Shown here piece by piece: positions 15,514-24,279 of a stretch of DNA of 34,996 bases. The stretch's first letter is position 1. Each line of letters begins with the position of its first letter. Both the position numbers and the translations under genes were made by a program. The DNA lies in contig JANWIA010000034.1 in NCBI GenBank assembly GCA_025450105.1, positions 1-34,996 of the forward strand, in the 5' to 3' direction. Origin of the DNA: Candidatus Doudnabacteria bacterium (GTDB lineage: Bacteria > Patescibacteriota > Doudnabacteria > UBA920 > O2-02-FULL-48-8). A model generated the notes under the pieces. It was not told where the DNA came from and did no database searches. It saw only the letters and a program-made list of their open reading frames with translations.

Positions 15514-16452
15514 TTAAACAACTTCCGGTACTGTTTCTGGTTGTGGTTGATCTTCGAATTTTTTTGGCTTCACCAGCTCCAAAAAAATCAAGATCCAGCA
15601 AATGTGCTGGAGGGTTGAGACTACGGCTGTCAGTCCCAAAAAAACCAAAAAACCGGTAAAGATTCCGCTTAAAATAACTGGTGAATTTAAGCTGAAACCT
15701 ACCATATCATACGGTAATCCGGACAAAATTACAAACGGTATAAGGATAATGGCTTGGATAATAATGATGCCGATCATGCTCAGAATAGACAACATTAGCA
15801 ATAAAATGGCAAGGCGAACTAAAATCGGCCAAATTTTCCCAATCAAATCTACACTAACCCGAATGCTGTTTCTGACCGTAACTTTATGCAAGACCACAAG
15901 CAGGCCGGCAAAAGTATTGACTGTGGACAGTAAAAAATAAATTGGGGCGAAGATTAAGAGTCCGGTAATCCCCAAGGTCGTGGCCTGGGTTGTTGCTTGG
16001 GCATTCCATAAGTGACCAATCGGCGCGCTAAGCAAAAACAATGCCAAAAAAATTGTCCCAAAAGTCACGGCCCAGATTGCCGCTAGTTGGGGGATAAATT
16101 TTCTCCCCTGCTTCACCGTTTTCCAAAATTCGATCGGTTCCCGGGCTATACTTTTGTCTACAATCACCATTAAGCTGGCACGGGAAACTAAATACATTAA
16201 CCAAAAAATAATGGCCGCAATAATAATTATCGCTCCAGACATGATTACGGTACTGCCCTTTGTCATTACCAGTTGAGTTAGGTCTTGAGCGACGTTGTTT
16301 TGTTGTTGCTGGTCTTTTGGACTAAACGTAGTAATTAAAAAATAGATAAAGACATTGCCCCAAATCAAAAACAAGCCCAAGCTCCACAAAACTTTTTTAG
16401 TTTTGGTAAAGCTTAAGGCTTGTTTAATGATTTTATCTTGAATTAAACGCAT
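15514..16452 (-). CDS. Polytopic membrane protein of unknown function
   Basis: This 312-residue protein has about six to seven hydrophobic segments (around 22-42, 70-92, 120-142, 158-188, 205-238 and 262-295) and few charged residues in them. I do not recognise a family with certainty; it resembles the general DUF975/glycerophosphodiesterase-type membrane domain. It starts 5 bases after the ftsH stop and is almost certainly co-transcribed with it, so it could be an FtsH substrate, partner or simply a neighbour. tRNA-Val follows. Confidence 0.8.
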   Translation of the reverse strand: MRLIQDKIIKQALSFTKTKKVLWSLGLFLIWGNVFIYFLITTFSPKDQQQQNNVAQDLTQLVMTKGSTVIMSGAIIIIAAIIFWLMYLVSRASLMVIVDKSIAREPIEFWKTVKQGRKFIPQLAAIWAVTFGTIFLALFLLSAPIGHLWNAQATTQATTLGITGLLIFAPIYFLLSTVNTFAGLLVVLHKVTVRNSIRVSVDLIGKIWPILVRLAILLLMLSILSMIGIIIIQAIILIPFVILSGLPYDMVGFSLNSPVILSGIFTGFLVFLGLTAVVSTLQHICWILIFLELVKPKKFEDQPQPETVPEVV

Positions 16453-16457
16453 GAACC

Positions 16458-18344
16458 TTAGACCGCCGCTGGTGACAAAGTTTCCATTGCTGGGCCAGCA
16501 GATTTTTTCATCAATTTTTCTTGGGGAATGATATCAGCCAGGAGCTGTTCATATTCTTCGCGTTCCAAAGTTTCAACTTCAATCAATTTTTCCGCCAGAA
16601 CCGTCAATTGTTTACGGTATTTTTTGAGAATTTCTGTCGCAGTCTTATATGCCCTGTCAATAAAGCCGGAAATTTCTTCGTCGATTTTTGCGGCGACTTT
16701 TTCGGAATAATTTTTCTGTTCTGAAATTTCCCGGCCCAAGAAAATCATTTCCTGATGGTCACCAAAGGTCATTGGGCCCAGGGTTTCGGACATACCATAA
16801 GTTGTGACTAATTTGCGAGCCAGGTTTGTTGCGACTTTCAGGTCATTAGAAGCGCCGGTCGTTAACTCATTGAAAATCAAGTTCTCTGTCGCATAACCAC
16901 CAAGAGTCATGGCTAAATCAGCAATAAATTCAGATTTAGAATGGAGGTTTTTATCTTCTGTCGGCAATTTCATTGTGTAACCAGCAGCCCGGCCACGGGA
17001 GACTATTGAAACTTTGTGGATTGGATCGGCATGAGGCAAAACTGTTGCGACCAAAGCGTGTCCTGCTTCGTGCCATGCGGCAATCTCTTTTTCGCGCTTG
17101 GACAACAAATGGCTTTTGCGTTCCGGACCAAGCATAACCTTTTCGATTGCTTGGATCAGGTCAATTTGGAAAACCTCTTTCTTATTTTGGCGGGCAGCAA
17201 GGATGGCGCCTTCGTTCATGAGGTTCGCCAAATCAGCACCGGAAAAACCCGGGGTTCGTTCGGCAATCGCCCGCGGATTAACATCCTTTGCCAAAGGTTT
17301 ATTTTTGGCATGGACTTTAAGAATTGATTCGCGATCATTAATGTCGGGCAAATCCAGGATCACTTGCCTATCAAATCTTCCTGGTCGCATTAATGCCGGA
17401 TCCAAAACGTCAGGACGGTTGGTAGCGGCAATGACAATGACATTGGTTTCGTTATCAAAACCATCCATCTCGACTAAAATTTGGTTCAGGGTTTGTTCAC
17501 GTTCATCGTGTGATCCACCAAGACCGGCGCCACGCTGTCGTCCGACAGCGTCGATTTCATCAATGAAGACAATGCAGGGTGAATTACGTTTGGCCTTCTT
17601 AAACAAATCGCGAACGCGAGACGCGCCCACCCCGACAAACATTTCTACGAATTCCGAACCAGAAATATGGAAGAATGGGACATTGGCTTCGCCGGCAACG
17701 GCTCGGGCCATAATAGTTTTACCAACGCCCGGAGGACCGAGCAACAAAACTCCTTTAGGAATTCGGGCGCCCAAAGAAAAAAACTTTTGAGGGAAACGTA
17801 AAAATTCCACAATTTCGCGCAATTCTTCTTTTGCCTCTTTAACTCCGGCAACATCAGAAAAAGTAATTCGCTTTCGGCGATCACTTTGCTCCAGCATTTT
17901 TGCGGAAGATTGGCCAAAAGACATGGCGCGGTTATTAGAACCCTGTACTTGTCGCATCAAAAACCAAATAAATCCCGCGATGAGTAGAAATGGAATAACA
18001 AACGGCAGAATTGTCGTGACAATCACAGACGATCCCCCGCCGTTCTTTACTTCAATCTTTAATTCTTTAATTTTTCCTTCATCAACGCCGTAATTGATCA
18101 GACCTTCAGTCAAGGAACCTTGTTCCTTTGTGGCGGCCTGCTTCTTGCCATCTTTAAGTGTGGCCAAAACATCATCACCACTGACTTCTATTTTTTCAAC
18201 AGCACCAGCATTAATTTCCTCATAGATCTGGGAGATGGATGCCTTCTCTATGCTTTTATCTTCTGTATCGAAAAATGCAAACGCTCCCGCAACAAGCAGG
18301 AAGACTCCAAAAATGATAAACAAGTTCCTAATAAATCTACTCAT
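16458..18344 (-). CDS. ftsH: ATP-dependent zinc metalloprotease FtsH
   Basis: FtsH extracts and degrades membrane and short-lived cytoplasmic proteins as a membrane-bound hexamer. Two membrane segments (about 6-24 and 107-129) flank an outside domain. The AAA+ module has Walker A GPPGVGKT (203-210), Walker [15 protein letters not shown] (259-272) and the second region of homology with the MRPGRFDRQ arginine finger. The zinc site is HEAGH (425-429). The 628-residue length is standard. It has a good promoter 45-70 bases upstream and shares its transcript with the membrane protein downstream. Confidence 0.98.
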   Translation of the reverse strand: MSRFIRNLFIIFGVFLLVAGAFAFFDTEDKSIEKASISQIYEEINAGAVEKIEVSGDDVLATLKDGKKQAATKEQGSLTEGLINYGVDEGKIKELKIEVKNGGGSSVIVTTILPFVIPFLLIAGFIWFLMRQVQGSNNRAMSFGQSSAKMLEQSDRRKRITFSDVAGVKEAKEELREIVEFLRFPQKFFSLGARIPKGVLLLGPPGVGKTIMARAVAGEANVPFFHISGSEFVEMFVGVGASRVRDLFKKAKRNSPCIVFIDEIDAVGRQRGAGLGGSHDEREQTLNQILVEMDGFDNETNVIVIAATNRPDVLDPALMRPGRFDRQVILDLPDINDRESILKVHAKNKPLAKDVNPRAIAERTPGFSGADLANLMNEGAILAARQNKKEVFQIDLIQAIEKVMLGPERKSHLLSKREKEIAAWHEAGHALVATVLPHADPIHKVSIVSRGRAAGYTMKLPTEDKNLHSKSEFIADLAMTLGGYATENLIFNELTTGASNDLKVATNLARKLVTTYGMSETLGPMTFGDHQEMIFLGREISEQKNYSEKVAAKIDEEISGFIDRAYKTATEILKKYRKQLTVLAEKLIEVETLEREEYEQLLADIIPQEKLMKKSAGPAMETLSPAAV

Positions 18345-18389
18345 ATTTGTTCTTGATTTCTTAAAATTAGCTTTCGCTTAAGTCCTAAA

Positions 18390-18418
18390 ATTTTACTTAA
18401 AATGATTACTATTGTCAA
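18390..18418 (-). promoter_or_regulatory. Promoter of ftsH
   Basis: TTGACA (18413-18418) and TAAAAT (18390-18395) on the minus strand with a 17-bp spacer. Confidence 0.75.
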
Positions 18419-18495
18419 CCTAACAAAATGTTTAAACCCATCGTATTGTTTTGCCGTAGGCACCAAAACTTTCAACTTTTCACTTTCAACTTTTT

Positions 18496-18582
18496 TGGTG
18501 CCGGGGAAAGGACTTGAACCTTCATGGGATTGCTCCCGTCAGCTCCTAAAGCTGATGCGTCTGCCAATTTCGCCACCCCGGC
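18496..18582 (-). tRNA. tRNA-Leu (anticodon TAG)
   Basis: Acceptor GCCGGGG/CCCCGGC, anticodon stem TCAGC/GCTGA with loop TTTAGGA, a long class-II variable arm (CGGGAGCAATCCCAT) and T-loop TTCAAGT. An encoded CCA end follows. The 5' end is next to the left edge of the G+C-rich plus-strand block. Confidence 0.94.
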
Positions 18583-18666
18583 AAGCTCACTAATTATAAC
18601 AAAGCCCACGTTTTAAGGCTAAAGGTTAATTTATCCTCCACAAATGCCCGTTTTATGGCTTATCTA

Positions 18667-18695
18667 TTGACAATAAGCCATATTTATGCTATCCT
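18667..18695 (+). promoter_or_regulatory. Promoter of the four-gene plus-strand cassette
   Basis: TTGACA (18667-18672) and TATCCT (18690-18695) are 17 bp apart. The leader of about 95 nt contains a TACGG-CCGTA hairpin and ends in an AGAGGAG ribosome site. Confidence 0.75.
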
Positions 18696-18795
18696 ACGCT
18701 ATTCAGTTACGGTCAGGAGCCGTACCCAAAAAACGGTTCCGGAGAAACACAATTTCCCAGGTCTTTAACAATTCGAGTTCATAGAGGAGTTTGAA

Positions 18796-19479
18796 ATGGC
18801 TGATCAAAAGAAGCCCGGAAAAGAAGGTGCTCGGCACAGTCTTTTTCTTGAGGTCATTCCAGTCGACGACAATACCTTCGACATCAAGCTGACTGCTAAG
18901 GTCAGGGACGGACAGGCGCTCGCTTCAAAGAGAGTTGTCTTTTCCGTCGGCGGAGCTCAGCTGCCTGGTTCCGAAATCACGGATGCGACTGGTGTGGCGA
19001 ATCGCCGTGCCAGCGTCGCCGGGATGAATGGCAAAATCATGGTTCGAGCGGAAGTCGAGGACAACGGCTACAAAGAAGTGCCGTTTGATGTTGGTGCAAA
19101 ACCCACATCGGGTCCGGCGAAAGTCCGACTTCAGATCGAAGACAATGTGCGCAGCACCGGCGAACGCATCCTGGACATTCTCGTCTTCGATGCCGTAACC
19201 GGACGCAGCGTCGAAGCTAAGATCAAGATCACGCCAAGCGAACCGGTTTTGTTCAATGGCGTGTTGCTTCCTAGACCTGGTCATTTGTTTTTCATCAGGA
19301 CCGTTCCAGTAAGCGGACTCGTGTTCGCCGTCGAGAACCAAAACGATTGCGAGCTTGATATCCAGGTCGTTAGCTACGATGCCAAGTTCCAGCTGAAGCT
19401 TCCGAAATCGAGGCTGAAGCGGATCACTGCCGAGCCTGATAGCCCGGCGCTCGTCCGTCTTTTCGACGGATGCAACTAG
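18796..19479 (+). CDS. Beta-rich protein of unknown function, first gene of the cassette
   Basis: I do not recognise this 227-residue protein. It has no signal peptide or membrane segment. Residues ~18-98 read like an Ig-like beta-sandwich of the invasin/Big_1 kind (DGQALASKRVVFSV...ITDATGVANRRASV...GKIMVRAEV). Residues ~108-215 look like a second beta domain with two Cys near the end (NDCELD and the C-terminal GCN). An AGAGGAG ribosome site precedes the ATG. Composition is richer in G+C than the neighbouring chromosome, with many C-ending codons. The gene after it starts 9 bases downstream. It may coat or bind the membrane proteins encoded next. Confidence 0.8.
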   Translation: MADQKKPGKEGARHSLFLEVIPVDDNTFDIKLTAKVRDGQALASKRVVFSVGGAQLPGSEITDATGVANRRASVAGMNGKIMVRAEVEDNGYKEVPFDVGAKPTSGPAKVRLQIEDNVRSTGERILDILVFDAVTGRSVEAKIKITPSEPVLFNGVLLPRPGHLFFIRTVPVSGLVFAVENQNDCELDIQVVSYDAKFQLKLPKSRLKRITAEPDSPALVRLFDGCN

Positions 19480-19488
19480 AGGACACAC

Positions 19489-20280
19489 ATGGACCAACTT
19501 CGGCGCTCCAAAAGGCTTTGCCTCCGTGGTCTGTACGCGGCATTTGTGTCGGCGATCTTCATCGCTAACATTTTTGCCAGCTGGACCCTCGGCTTTGCTG
19601 TCATCATCCTCCTGCTCACCGTTATCTCCATCAGTGTCTTTACTGACCGGAGAGAATCGGTGAAGTTTTTTAACACTACCCTCATCCGACCCACTATGCG
19701 AACCAACAACCGCTGGTGGGTGTGCATGGCGGGTATGGTAATCATCAGTGGTGTTGTCTGGATTGGAACCTGGGCGATCTTTGGGATGGGAAGTCCCACC
19801 GGAGGTCGCCACCCCACGGAAATCATGTCCAACCAGTCTACTTCTTTAATGGATCAGCGAATGGCCAACCTTCAAAAGTCTGGCCGTTTTGCTTCCAACG
19901 AAGAACTGGGCCTGGGAGGACAAGTCGAGCAAGTCTCGATTCTTTCCAACGACAGGCAAGACCCCACCCGCGAAGCGTGGATCTTTAGGTTGAGAGGGAT
20001 ATTCATTTTGCTCATCCTTCTCCTACTCTACTCGTTCTTCGCATTCTCGGATGAAGTCAAAGACACCTGGTACGCAGCCAAAGCCAAAGTCACGGGAGTA
20101 ACGGAAGGAACCTCTATTCCCACGACCGCGGTCCAAGCTGCTATCGCAACCGCAGTCCCAGTTGCCGCCGCCGCTGTCACCAAATCCGCAGGGATTGGTT
20201 TCGGCCGGTTGCTTGGGATTGATATCCTCAGCGAGTTCATCACTGGATTCGCTTCCCGAATAATCAGAGGCGCGCGCTAA
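19489..20280 (+). CDS. Four-TM membrane protein of unknown function, cassette gene 2
   Basis: The 263-residue protein has hydrophobic segments at about 14-30, 33-51, 78-98 and 168-187. Between the third and fourth lies a polar stretch of about 65 residues (NQSTSLMDQRMANLQKSGRF...). After the last is a helical, Ala-rich and partly amphipathic tail (residues 205-260). A GAGGA ribosome site sits 5 bases before the ATG. I recognise no family. The topology suggests a scaffold or channel-like subunit working with the next two membrane proteins. A longer antisense frame on the other strand has no ribosome site or recognisable domain. Confidence 0.8.
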   Translation: MDQLRRSKRLCLRGLYAAFVSAIFIANIFASWTLGFAVIILLLTVISISVFTDRRESVKFFNTTLIRPTMRTNNRWWVCMAGMVIISGVVWIGTWAIFGMGSPTGGRHPTEIMSNQSTSLMDQRMANLQKSGRFASNEELGLGGQVEQVSILSNDRQDPTREAWIFRLRGIFILLILLLLYSFFAFSDEVKDTWYAAKAKVTGVTEGTSIPTTAVQAAIATAVPVAAAAVTKSAGIGFGRLLGIDILSEFITGFASRIIRGAR

Positions 20281-20298
20281 GCGCCCAGGAGCTAACGG

Positions 20299-20985
20299 AT
20301 GGTCAAACGTCTCATCGCCGTAATCGTGCTGTTCTTCCTGTTGGGTGTCGCCCTCGCCTACATTGGCGTTGTCGATTCCGCAGGATCAGCATTCTGGTGG
20401 CTCATGGCGCTAAGCCTGCCGCTGCTCGTCGCCCACTACTTCGTCAGTGAAGGTTACTTCGGACCTCATCAAGTCCTAGTGCCGGTCATTGCGGTGTACA
20501 TTCTGTTCGGCGGCATCGCCTGGCAGTATTACAGCAGCAGTTTCCCGTTCACCAGCCAACAGATGGTTCAGGGGAAAATCGAAGCTGACGTCAAAACGGC
20601 CGACGCTCTCGAATCCAAAACCGGACCCGGAATTCACATCCTGGCTCGTGAGGATCGAGAAGAAAGCAAGGCCAAGGTCACAAAGTGGACCGCCGACCGA
20701 CTTAGAGGACTGGAAGACCAGTTCAATAAGAAGGAGATCACCTACCAACAGTGGGTTGATCTAAAGGCTGACACTTATAGACACAATACAGCTTTGCTCG
20801 CAGAAATCGATGCCAAGCTGCGTGTCCCGGACACCGATGACGGACTAGCAGCGCGATCGACGTTCAATATTTGGAAAGATCGCATTGCAGGGTTCGCCAG
20901 CGAGCCGGAGAACTTGATTGCCGTGATTTTCGTCGGCACTCTGTTCCTCCTGGCTTTTTCATCCACCGGCACTGCCAAAAAGTAG
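20299..20985 (+). CDS. Membrane protein with helical soluble domain, cassette gene 3
   Basis: The 228-residue protein has membrane segments at about 5-23, 31-49, 58-76 and 204-221. A soluble stretch of ~125 residues (80-203), rich in Lys, Glu, Asp and Gln, is probably helical (KVTKWTADRLRGLEDQFNKK). CCAGGAG is a clear ribosome site before the ATG. No known family recognised. The three-plus-one membrane layout with a long helical domain resembles gene 2, so the pair may be distant relatives or partners. Confidence 0.8.
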   Translation: MVKRLIAVIVLFFLLGVALAYIGVVDSAGSAFWWLMALSLPLLVAHYFVSEGYFGPHQVLVPVIAVYILFGGIAWQYYSSSFPFTSQQMVQGKIEADVKTADALESKTGPGIHILAREDREESKAKVTKWTADRLRGLEDQFNKKEITYQQWVDLKADTYRHNTALLAEIDAKLRVPDTDDGLAARSTFNIWKDRIAGFASEPENLIAVIFVGTLFLLAFSSTGTAKK

Positions 20986-20991
20986 GTGACC

Positions 20992-21846
20992 ATGCTCAAT
21001 TTCATCAAAGGTCTCGTATCCTTCGTGGTCTTGGTGGCTGTCTTCCTGCTTTTCCGCGACGACATCTACGCAATGCTGCGCCGGACGCCGCTGTCCAAGG
21101 GCGATCGAGAAATCGAACGCACTACGGACGTGCTCACGGACAATGGCATTGCCAAAACCCGTGTGCAGAACCAGCCAGTACTCAATGCCTCTGCTCAATT
21201 CGCCAGCACCAATGCTGACGAAGCCGAAGCCCTCAACCGAATTGGTGACATGATCTTCGACAAGACCACCAACGAGTTGCGAGCCAAGCTTCGGGCGCGA
21301 GGCAAGGTCTTCGGTGACTTCTCCATCAATCCGGGAGCAGTTATCGTCGAACCGTTTCAGGGCACCGCAGTACTCAATCCGGCAAGCCTCAAGCACACCG
21401 GCAAGAGTATCTGCGGTCAGGGCACGCTGGTCATGTACGGACGTGTCAGTTCCGATCCAGACAACAGGGTTCTCAACATACCTGTTGATGGTCGGGGCTG
21501 GGTCGATACTCTTGGGAATCGGTTACCGAACCCCGAAGGCTATCGACCCGTAGGCAGCGTCAACGGTTGGCCACTGGTGCACGAAGATGCACCATATATG
21601 GCCGCATTGGTCTATCTCGACACTGACCAGCCGTACTACAACTGGAAGCCTGTCCAACAGGCTCCAGACGGAACCGTCACCGCCGTCGCACTCGAGGTGA
21701 CTGGCATCCCAGGATGTCACGAAATCAAATGGGCGTTCAACGACTTTATTGTCGACAACGCCTTTCCAAGACCAAGCCCTGCCCGTGACGGCATGGCGAG
21801 GAACTATTCAATCGGAGGACCAATCGAAGTTCGAGTGATTCAGTAG
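20992..21846 (+). CDS. Single-anchor extracytoplasmic protein, cassette gene 4
   Basis: I start it at the ATG at 20992 because TAGGTGA lies at ribosome-site distance; an in-frame GTG at 20986 directly after the previous stop is possible. The 284-residue protein has one N-terminal membrane anchor (about 3-21) followed by a soluble domain presumably outside the cell. That domain has a helical region (30-100) and then a beta-rich part with Trp, Pro and Gly (DGRGWVDTLGNRLPNPEGYR) and two Cys (SICGQG and GIPGCHE) that could form a disulfide. No family recognised. It is last in the cassette and followed by a strong terminator. Confidence 0.8.
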   Translation: MLNFIKGLVSFVVLVAVFLLFRDDIYAMLRRTPLSKGDREIERTTDVLTDNGIAKTRVQNQPVLNASAQFASTNADEAEALNRIGDMIFDKTTNELRAKLRARGKVFGDFSINPGAVIVEPFQGTAVLNPASLKHTGKSICGQGTLVMYGRVSSDPDNRVLNIPVDGRGWVDTLGNRLPNPEGYRPVGSVNGWPLVHEDAPYMAALVYLDTDQPYYNWKPVQQAPDGTVTAVALEVTGIPGCHEIKWAFNDFIVDNAFPRPSPARDGMARNYSIGGPIEVRVIQ

Positions 21847-21884
21847 ACTGTCAAAGACGGTCTCCTGATCCAAGAATCAACAAA

Positions 21885-21929
21885 GGGGTTGTGGCGCGTA
21901 GCAATGCGTGACCACAGCCCCTCTTTTTT
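21885..21929 (+). terminator. Strong terminator closing the four-gene cassette
   Basis: GGGGTTGTGG (21885-21894) and CCACAGCCCC (21912-21921) pair with one wobble, with a small inner CGC/GCG pair, followed by TCTTTTTTT. Confidence 0.9.
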
Positions 21930-21963
21930 TATTTAAATTGCTTCCGCTTAGATACCAAAAGCC

Positions 21964-21992
21964 TTGACAAACCGACTATTTTTTGATATATT
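21964..21992 (+). promoter_or_regulatory. Promoter of the STN/PEGA-like secreted protein gene
   Basis: TTGACA (21964-21969) and TATATT (21987-21992), 17-bp spacer. In the ~70-nt leader, GATCGTT (22009-22015) pairs with AACGATC (22048-22054) just before a CAGGAGG ribosome site, so translation may be structure-controlled. Confidence 0.75.
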
Positions 21993-22070
21993 TAGCTGTT
22001 CATTTTAGGATCGTTCTTTTAAATTCTCGTTAACCAATTTCGGTATCAACGATCTTCAGGAGGAAGTTCA

Positions 22071-23288
22071 ATGAAACGCAATGTGACGTTCGTCGCAACG
22101 CTTTTGGCACTGGTCATGACAGCCAGTGTTGCCAACGCCCAGAAGCTGCCCAAGGGCATGAGTCGGACAGTGGCGCTGGAGAATGTGAAGCGCGAGGTTC
22201 TCCTCAAGAATTCACAACTCAAGTTCGTTAACCAAACGACAATCACCGGCAACATCACGGAACCGATTGATCTGCAGACCATGTCCAACGGCGACGCCCT
22301 GACCAAAATCCTGGCGCCGGACAATGCCTGGTACGCAGCTGGCGAGATCATTTACCTCGTCAGGCTCGATCAGCTGCCGGAAGCCGCCGCGAAAACCGCG
22401 ACTCCTTCGGCGCCTGCAACTTCGACAGCCTCTTTGGCCCGAAGCAATTCGCCGCAGATGCCGCAAGAGCAGATGCCGCAACAACAGTACCCGCAAGTTC
22501 CCTATCCACAGCAGAACGTTCCCAACGTTCCTGCCCAACCCGCGCCTCGGCGCCCGCCATGCAGTGATGGTGCTCCCGGCTGCATGTACTATGACGGAGT
22601 CAACCCACCGCTGATTTCCTACAACGGCGGTCCAATGGCTCCTGCTGCAGCGTACCGTCAGCAGTACCCCACGGCGACCTATGTCGGCGGCACGGGAACT
22701 CCGACGAACACTTACTATGGTGGCGTCGGTTATCCCAGCGGTTACCGCAACGGCTACAATCAGTACGGCTACGGTTCCTACGGTCAATACGGCCGTTACG
22801 GTTTCTACGCCAACTGCTCCATGCCCATGTTCCAGGGCGACGCGGACTGCACCCACGGCGACATCAAAATCGACGCGGGTGACGGCAGCTTCCTCAAGAA
22901 GTTGTTCGTAAACTTCGGCGATCGGGAAGCCGCAACACGTGGTGTCAGTATCTACGTCGACGGCGACTACTTTGGCCCAGCCAGCAAGCACGACAGCGGG
23001 CACAACGACTCTCTTCGACTGCCTGTTGGTCGACACCTGATTCAGTTGGTCAATCTCTCCGAATCTCCGACCGTCTTCGAAACCACCATCAACGTCAACA
23101 GCGCCTACGTCAATAAGGGCAAGCCCTTGTTCGTCCGAGTCGACCAGTTGGTCTTCACTCGAGCCCCATTCCTTCGGGCGTTCGAAAACGAAGTTCCACA
23201 AATGGAATCAGCTGGCGACATTCTCGCCCGACCGCCCAGCGTTCACACACTTCCCTGCCGACCAATCGCCGGCGGTGGATGCAATTAG
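22071..23288 (+). CDS. Secreted protein with STN-like and PEGA-like domains
   Basis: The 405-residue protein starts with a classical Sec signal peptide (MKRNVTFVATLLALVMTASVANA). Residues ~32-100 resemble the STN domain found at the start of secretins and TonB-type receptors (ITEPIDLQTMSNGDALTKIL...AAGEIIYLVR). Then come a Pro/Gln linker (QMPQEQMPQQQYPQVPYPQ), a Tyr/Gly-rich low-complexity region (about 170-240) and a PEGA-like beta domain (GVSIYVDGDYFGPASKHDSG...LPVGRHLIQLVN). Several Cys occur and the end is GGGCN. Function unknown; binding of wall or surface polymers is a guess. It is a single-gene unit with its own promoter and terminator, in the same G+C-rich block as the four-gene cassette. 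Confidence 0.8.
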   Translation: MKRNVTFVATLLALVMTASVANAQKLPKGMSRTVALENVKREVLLKNSQLKFVNQTTITGNITEPIDLQTMSNGDALTKILAPDNAWYAAGEIIYLVRLDQLPEAAAKTATPSAPATSTASLARSNSPQMPQEQMPQQQYPQVPYPQQNVPNVPAQPAPRRPPCSDGAPGCMYYDGVNPPLISYNGGPMAPAAAYRQQYPTATYVGGTGTPTNTYYGGVGYPSGYRNGYNQYGYGSYGQYGRYGFYANCSMPMFQGDADCTHGDIKIDAGDGSFLKKLFVNFGDREAATRGVSIYVDGDYFGPASKHDSGHNDSLRLPVGRHLIQLVNLSESPTVFETTINVNSAYVNKGKPLFVRVDQLVFTRAPFLRAFENEVPQMESAGDILARPPSVHTLPCRPIAGGGCN

Positions 23289-23341
23289 TTTCACTGAACT
23301 CAAGTCACTGTAAGCGCAAGCGCTGACAGTGAGGTAAATCA

Positions 23342-23369
23342 AAAGGCCGCTCCCACATGGGTGCGGCCT
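23342..23369. terminator. Terminator after the STN/PEGA-like gene
   Basis: AAAGGCCGC and GCGGCCTTT form a 9-bp stem followed by TTTTTC. It faces the end of the pilin operon and may work in both directions. Confidence 0.88.
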
Positions 23370-23394
23370 TTTTCTTTTAAACTAGATTTTCGCG

Positions 23395-23760
23395 TTAGAC
23401 TGTTCCGAGCAAAGCATTCTCAATAACACGGAGAATGACATAAGCGAGGATGATGACGATGATACCAATGATAGCGTTGAGGATCGTCTTTTTGGCAGCC
23501 TCGACAGTTTCTTCATTGCCACCCGCGGTTACGTATCGGAATCCACCGATGATCAAGAAGAGAATTGCGATTAATCCGGCAAGTGCCAAAGCAATCTGGA
23601 CAATTCGAGTGATGATCGAGGTGATTGTGGTGTTACCGCCGGAAAAACCTGTGGCTAATCCCCCGGGAGGCGGCGGAAGAATTTGCGCCGATACCAACAA
23701 AGGGACTGCCAAAGCTACTACGGTAGCCGCTGCTGCAAAATGTCTGGATGTTAGTTTCAT
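23395..23760 (-). CDS. TrbC/VirB2-like pilin protein, fifth of five
   Basis: The 121-residue protein has a Sec signal (to about LLVSAQ), a short Pro/Gly-rich segment, and two membrane helices (~46-73 and ~91-115) joined by a polar loop GGFRYVTAGGNEETVEAAKK. This helix-loop-helix is the TrbC/VirB2 pilin pattern of type IV secretion systems, common as multi-copy small genes in CPR genomes. A CCCGCC-TATT-GGCGGG hairpin (23787-23802) lies upstream and an AAGG ribosome site precedes the ATG. It is the last gene of the operon starting at 26982. Pilus-like assembly or a membrane-embedded role are both possible. Confidence 0.88.
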   Translation of the reverse strand: MKLTSRHFAAAATVVALAVPLLVSAQILPPPPGGLATGFSGGNTTITSIITRIVQIALALAGLIAILFLIIGGFRYVTAGGNEETVEAAKKTILNAIIGIIVIILAYVILRVIENALLGTV

Positions 23761-23786
23761 ATTTTTATACCTTTCTTATTTCTGTC

Positions 23787-23802
23787 CCGCCTATTGGCGG
23801 GA
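23787..23802. repeat. CCCGCC/GGCGGG hairpin before the last pilin gene
   Basis: Perfect 6-bp G+C stem with a TATT loop and no T-tract. Likely an mRNA-stabilising or processing hairpin that could raise the relative level of the last pilin. Confidence 0.5.
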
Positions 23803-23845
23803 TCGACCTTTATTGGTTTTAAAAATTAACCGACAAATTAATTTA

Positions 23846-24226
23846 CTATCCTATATTGCCATCGATCGCGTTCACAATTACTACAAGGATGACCCAGGAT
23901 AGGATAATGATTGCCAATCCAATGATGGCGTTTGTTAAAACACGCTTGCCTTGTTCGGTTCTGTCTTCGTTACCACCAGCCGTCATGTACAAGTAACCAC
24001 CATAAACGACAAATGCAATTGCGATGACGCCTGCAATTTCCAAAGCCAAGGTTACGATCGCCCGCAAGATACCGCCAATTGTCAGATCGCCGGTGCCGAA
24101 AGCAAAAGTGGCCTGACCAGGGACTGACTGTAATACAATAGCGCTAGCACTTGGTACGTTTAAAACAAAAACCATTACTAGCCCTAGCAATACTGGCAAA
24201 TATCGAATTATTAGTTTGTTTCGCAT
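23846..24226 (-). CDS. TrbC/VirB2-like pilin protein, fourth of five
   Basis: The 126-residue protein has a signal peptide ending near ASA (about residue 29), then two membrane helices around YGGYLYMTAGGNEDRTEQGKR, the same loop pattern as its neighbours. Its C-terminal helix (NAIIGLAIIILSWVILVVIVNAI) is nearly identical in kind to that of the third pilin-like gene, so the two probably arose by duplication. Same operon and orientation. Confidence 0.87.
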   Translation of the reverse strand: MRNKLIIRYLPVLLGLVMVFVLNVPSASAIVLQSVPGQATFAFGTGDLTIGGILRAIVTLALEIAGVIAIAFVVYGGYLYMTAGGNEDRTEQGKRVLTNAIIGLAIIILSWVILVVIVNAIDGNIG

Positions 24227-24279
24227 ATGAAAATTTAGCCTAAATATTATAACAATGCCTAATTATTATTGCAAATTTT

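Noticed and set aside
17098-17790. 230-residue plus-strand frame inside ftsH
   Set aside because: Antisense shadow of the strongly conserved AAA+ region of ftsH.
18583-18666. Attachment site for an integrated element at tRNA-Leu
   Set aside because: The G+C-rich block lies on the 5' side of the tRNA, no duplicated tRNA 3' end is seen at the other edge, and no integrase is present.
18925-19812. 295-residue minus-strand frame across the first two cassette genes
   Set aside because: It has no ribosome site, no hydrophobic segments and no motif, and it is antisense to two plus-strand genes with promoter, ribosome sites and membrane segments. High G+C lengthens antisense frames.
22212-23201. 329-residue minus-strand frame inside the STN/PEGA-like gene
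   Set aside because: Low-complexity Val/Arg/Gly translation antisense to a gene with a signal peptide and clear domains.
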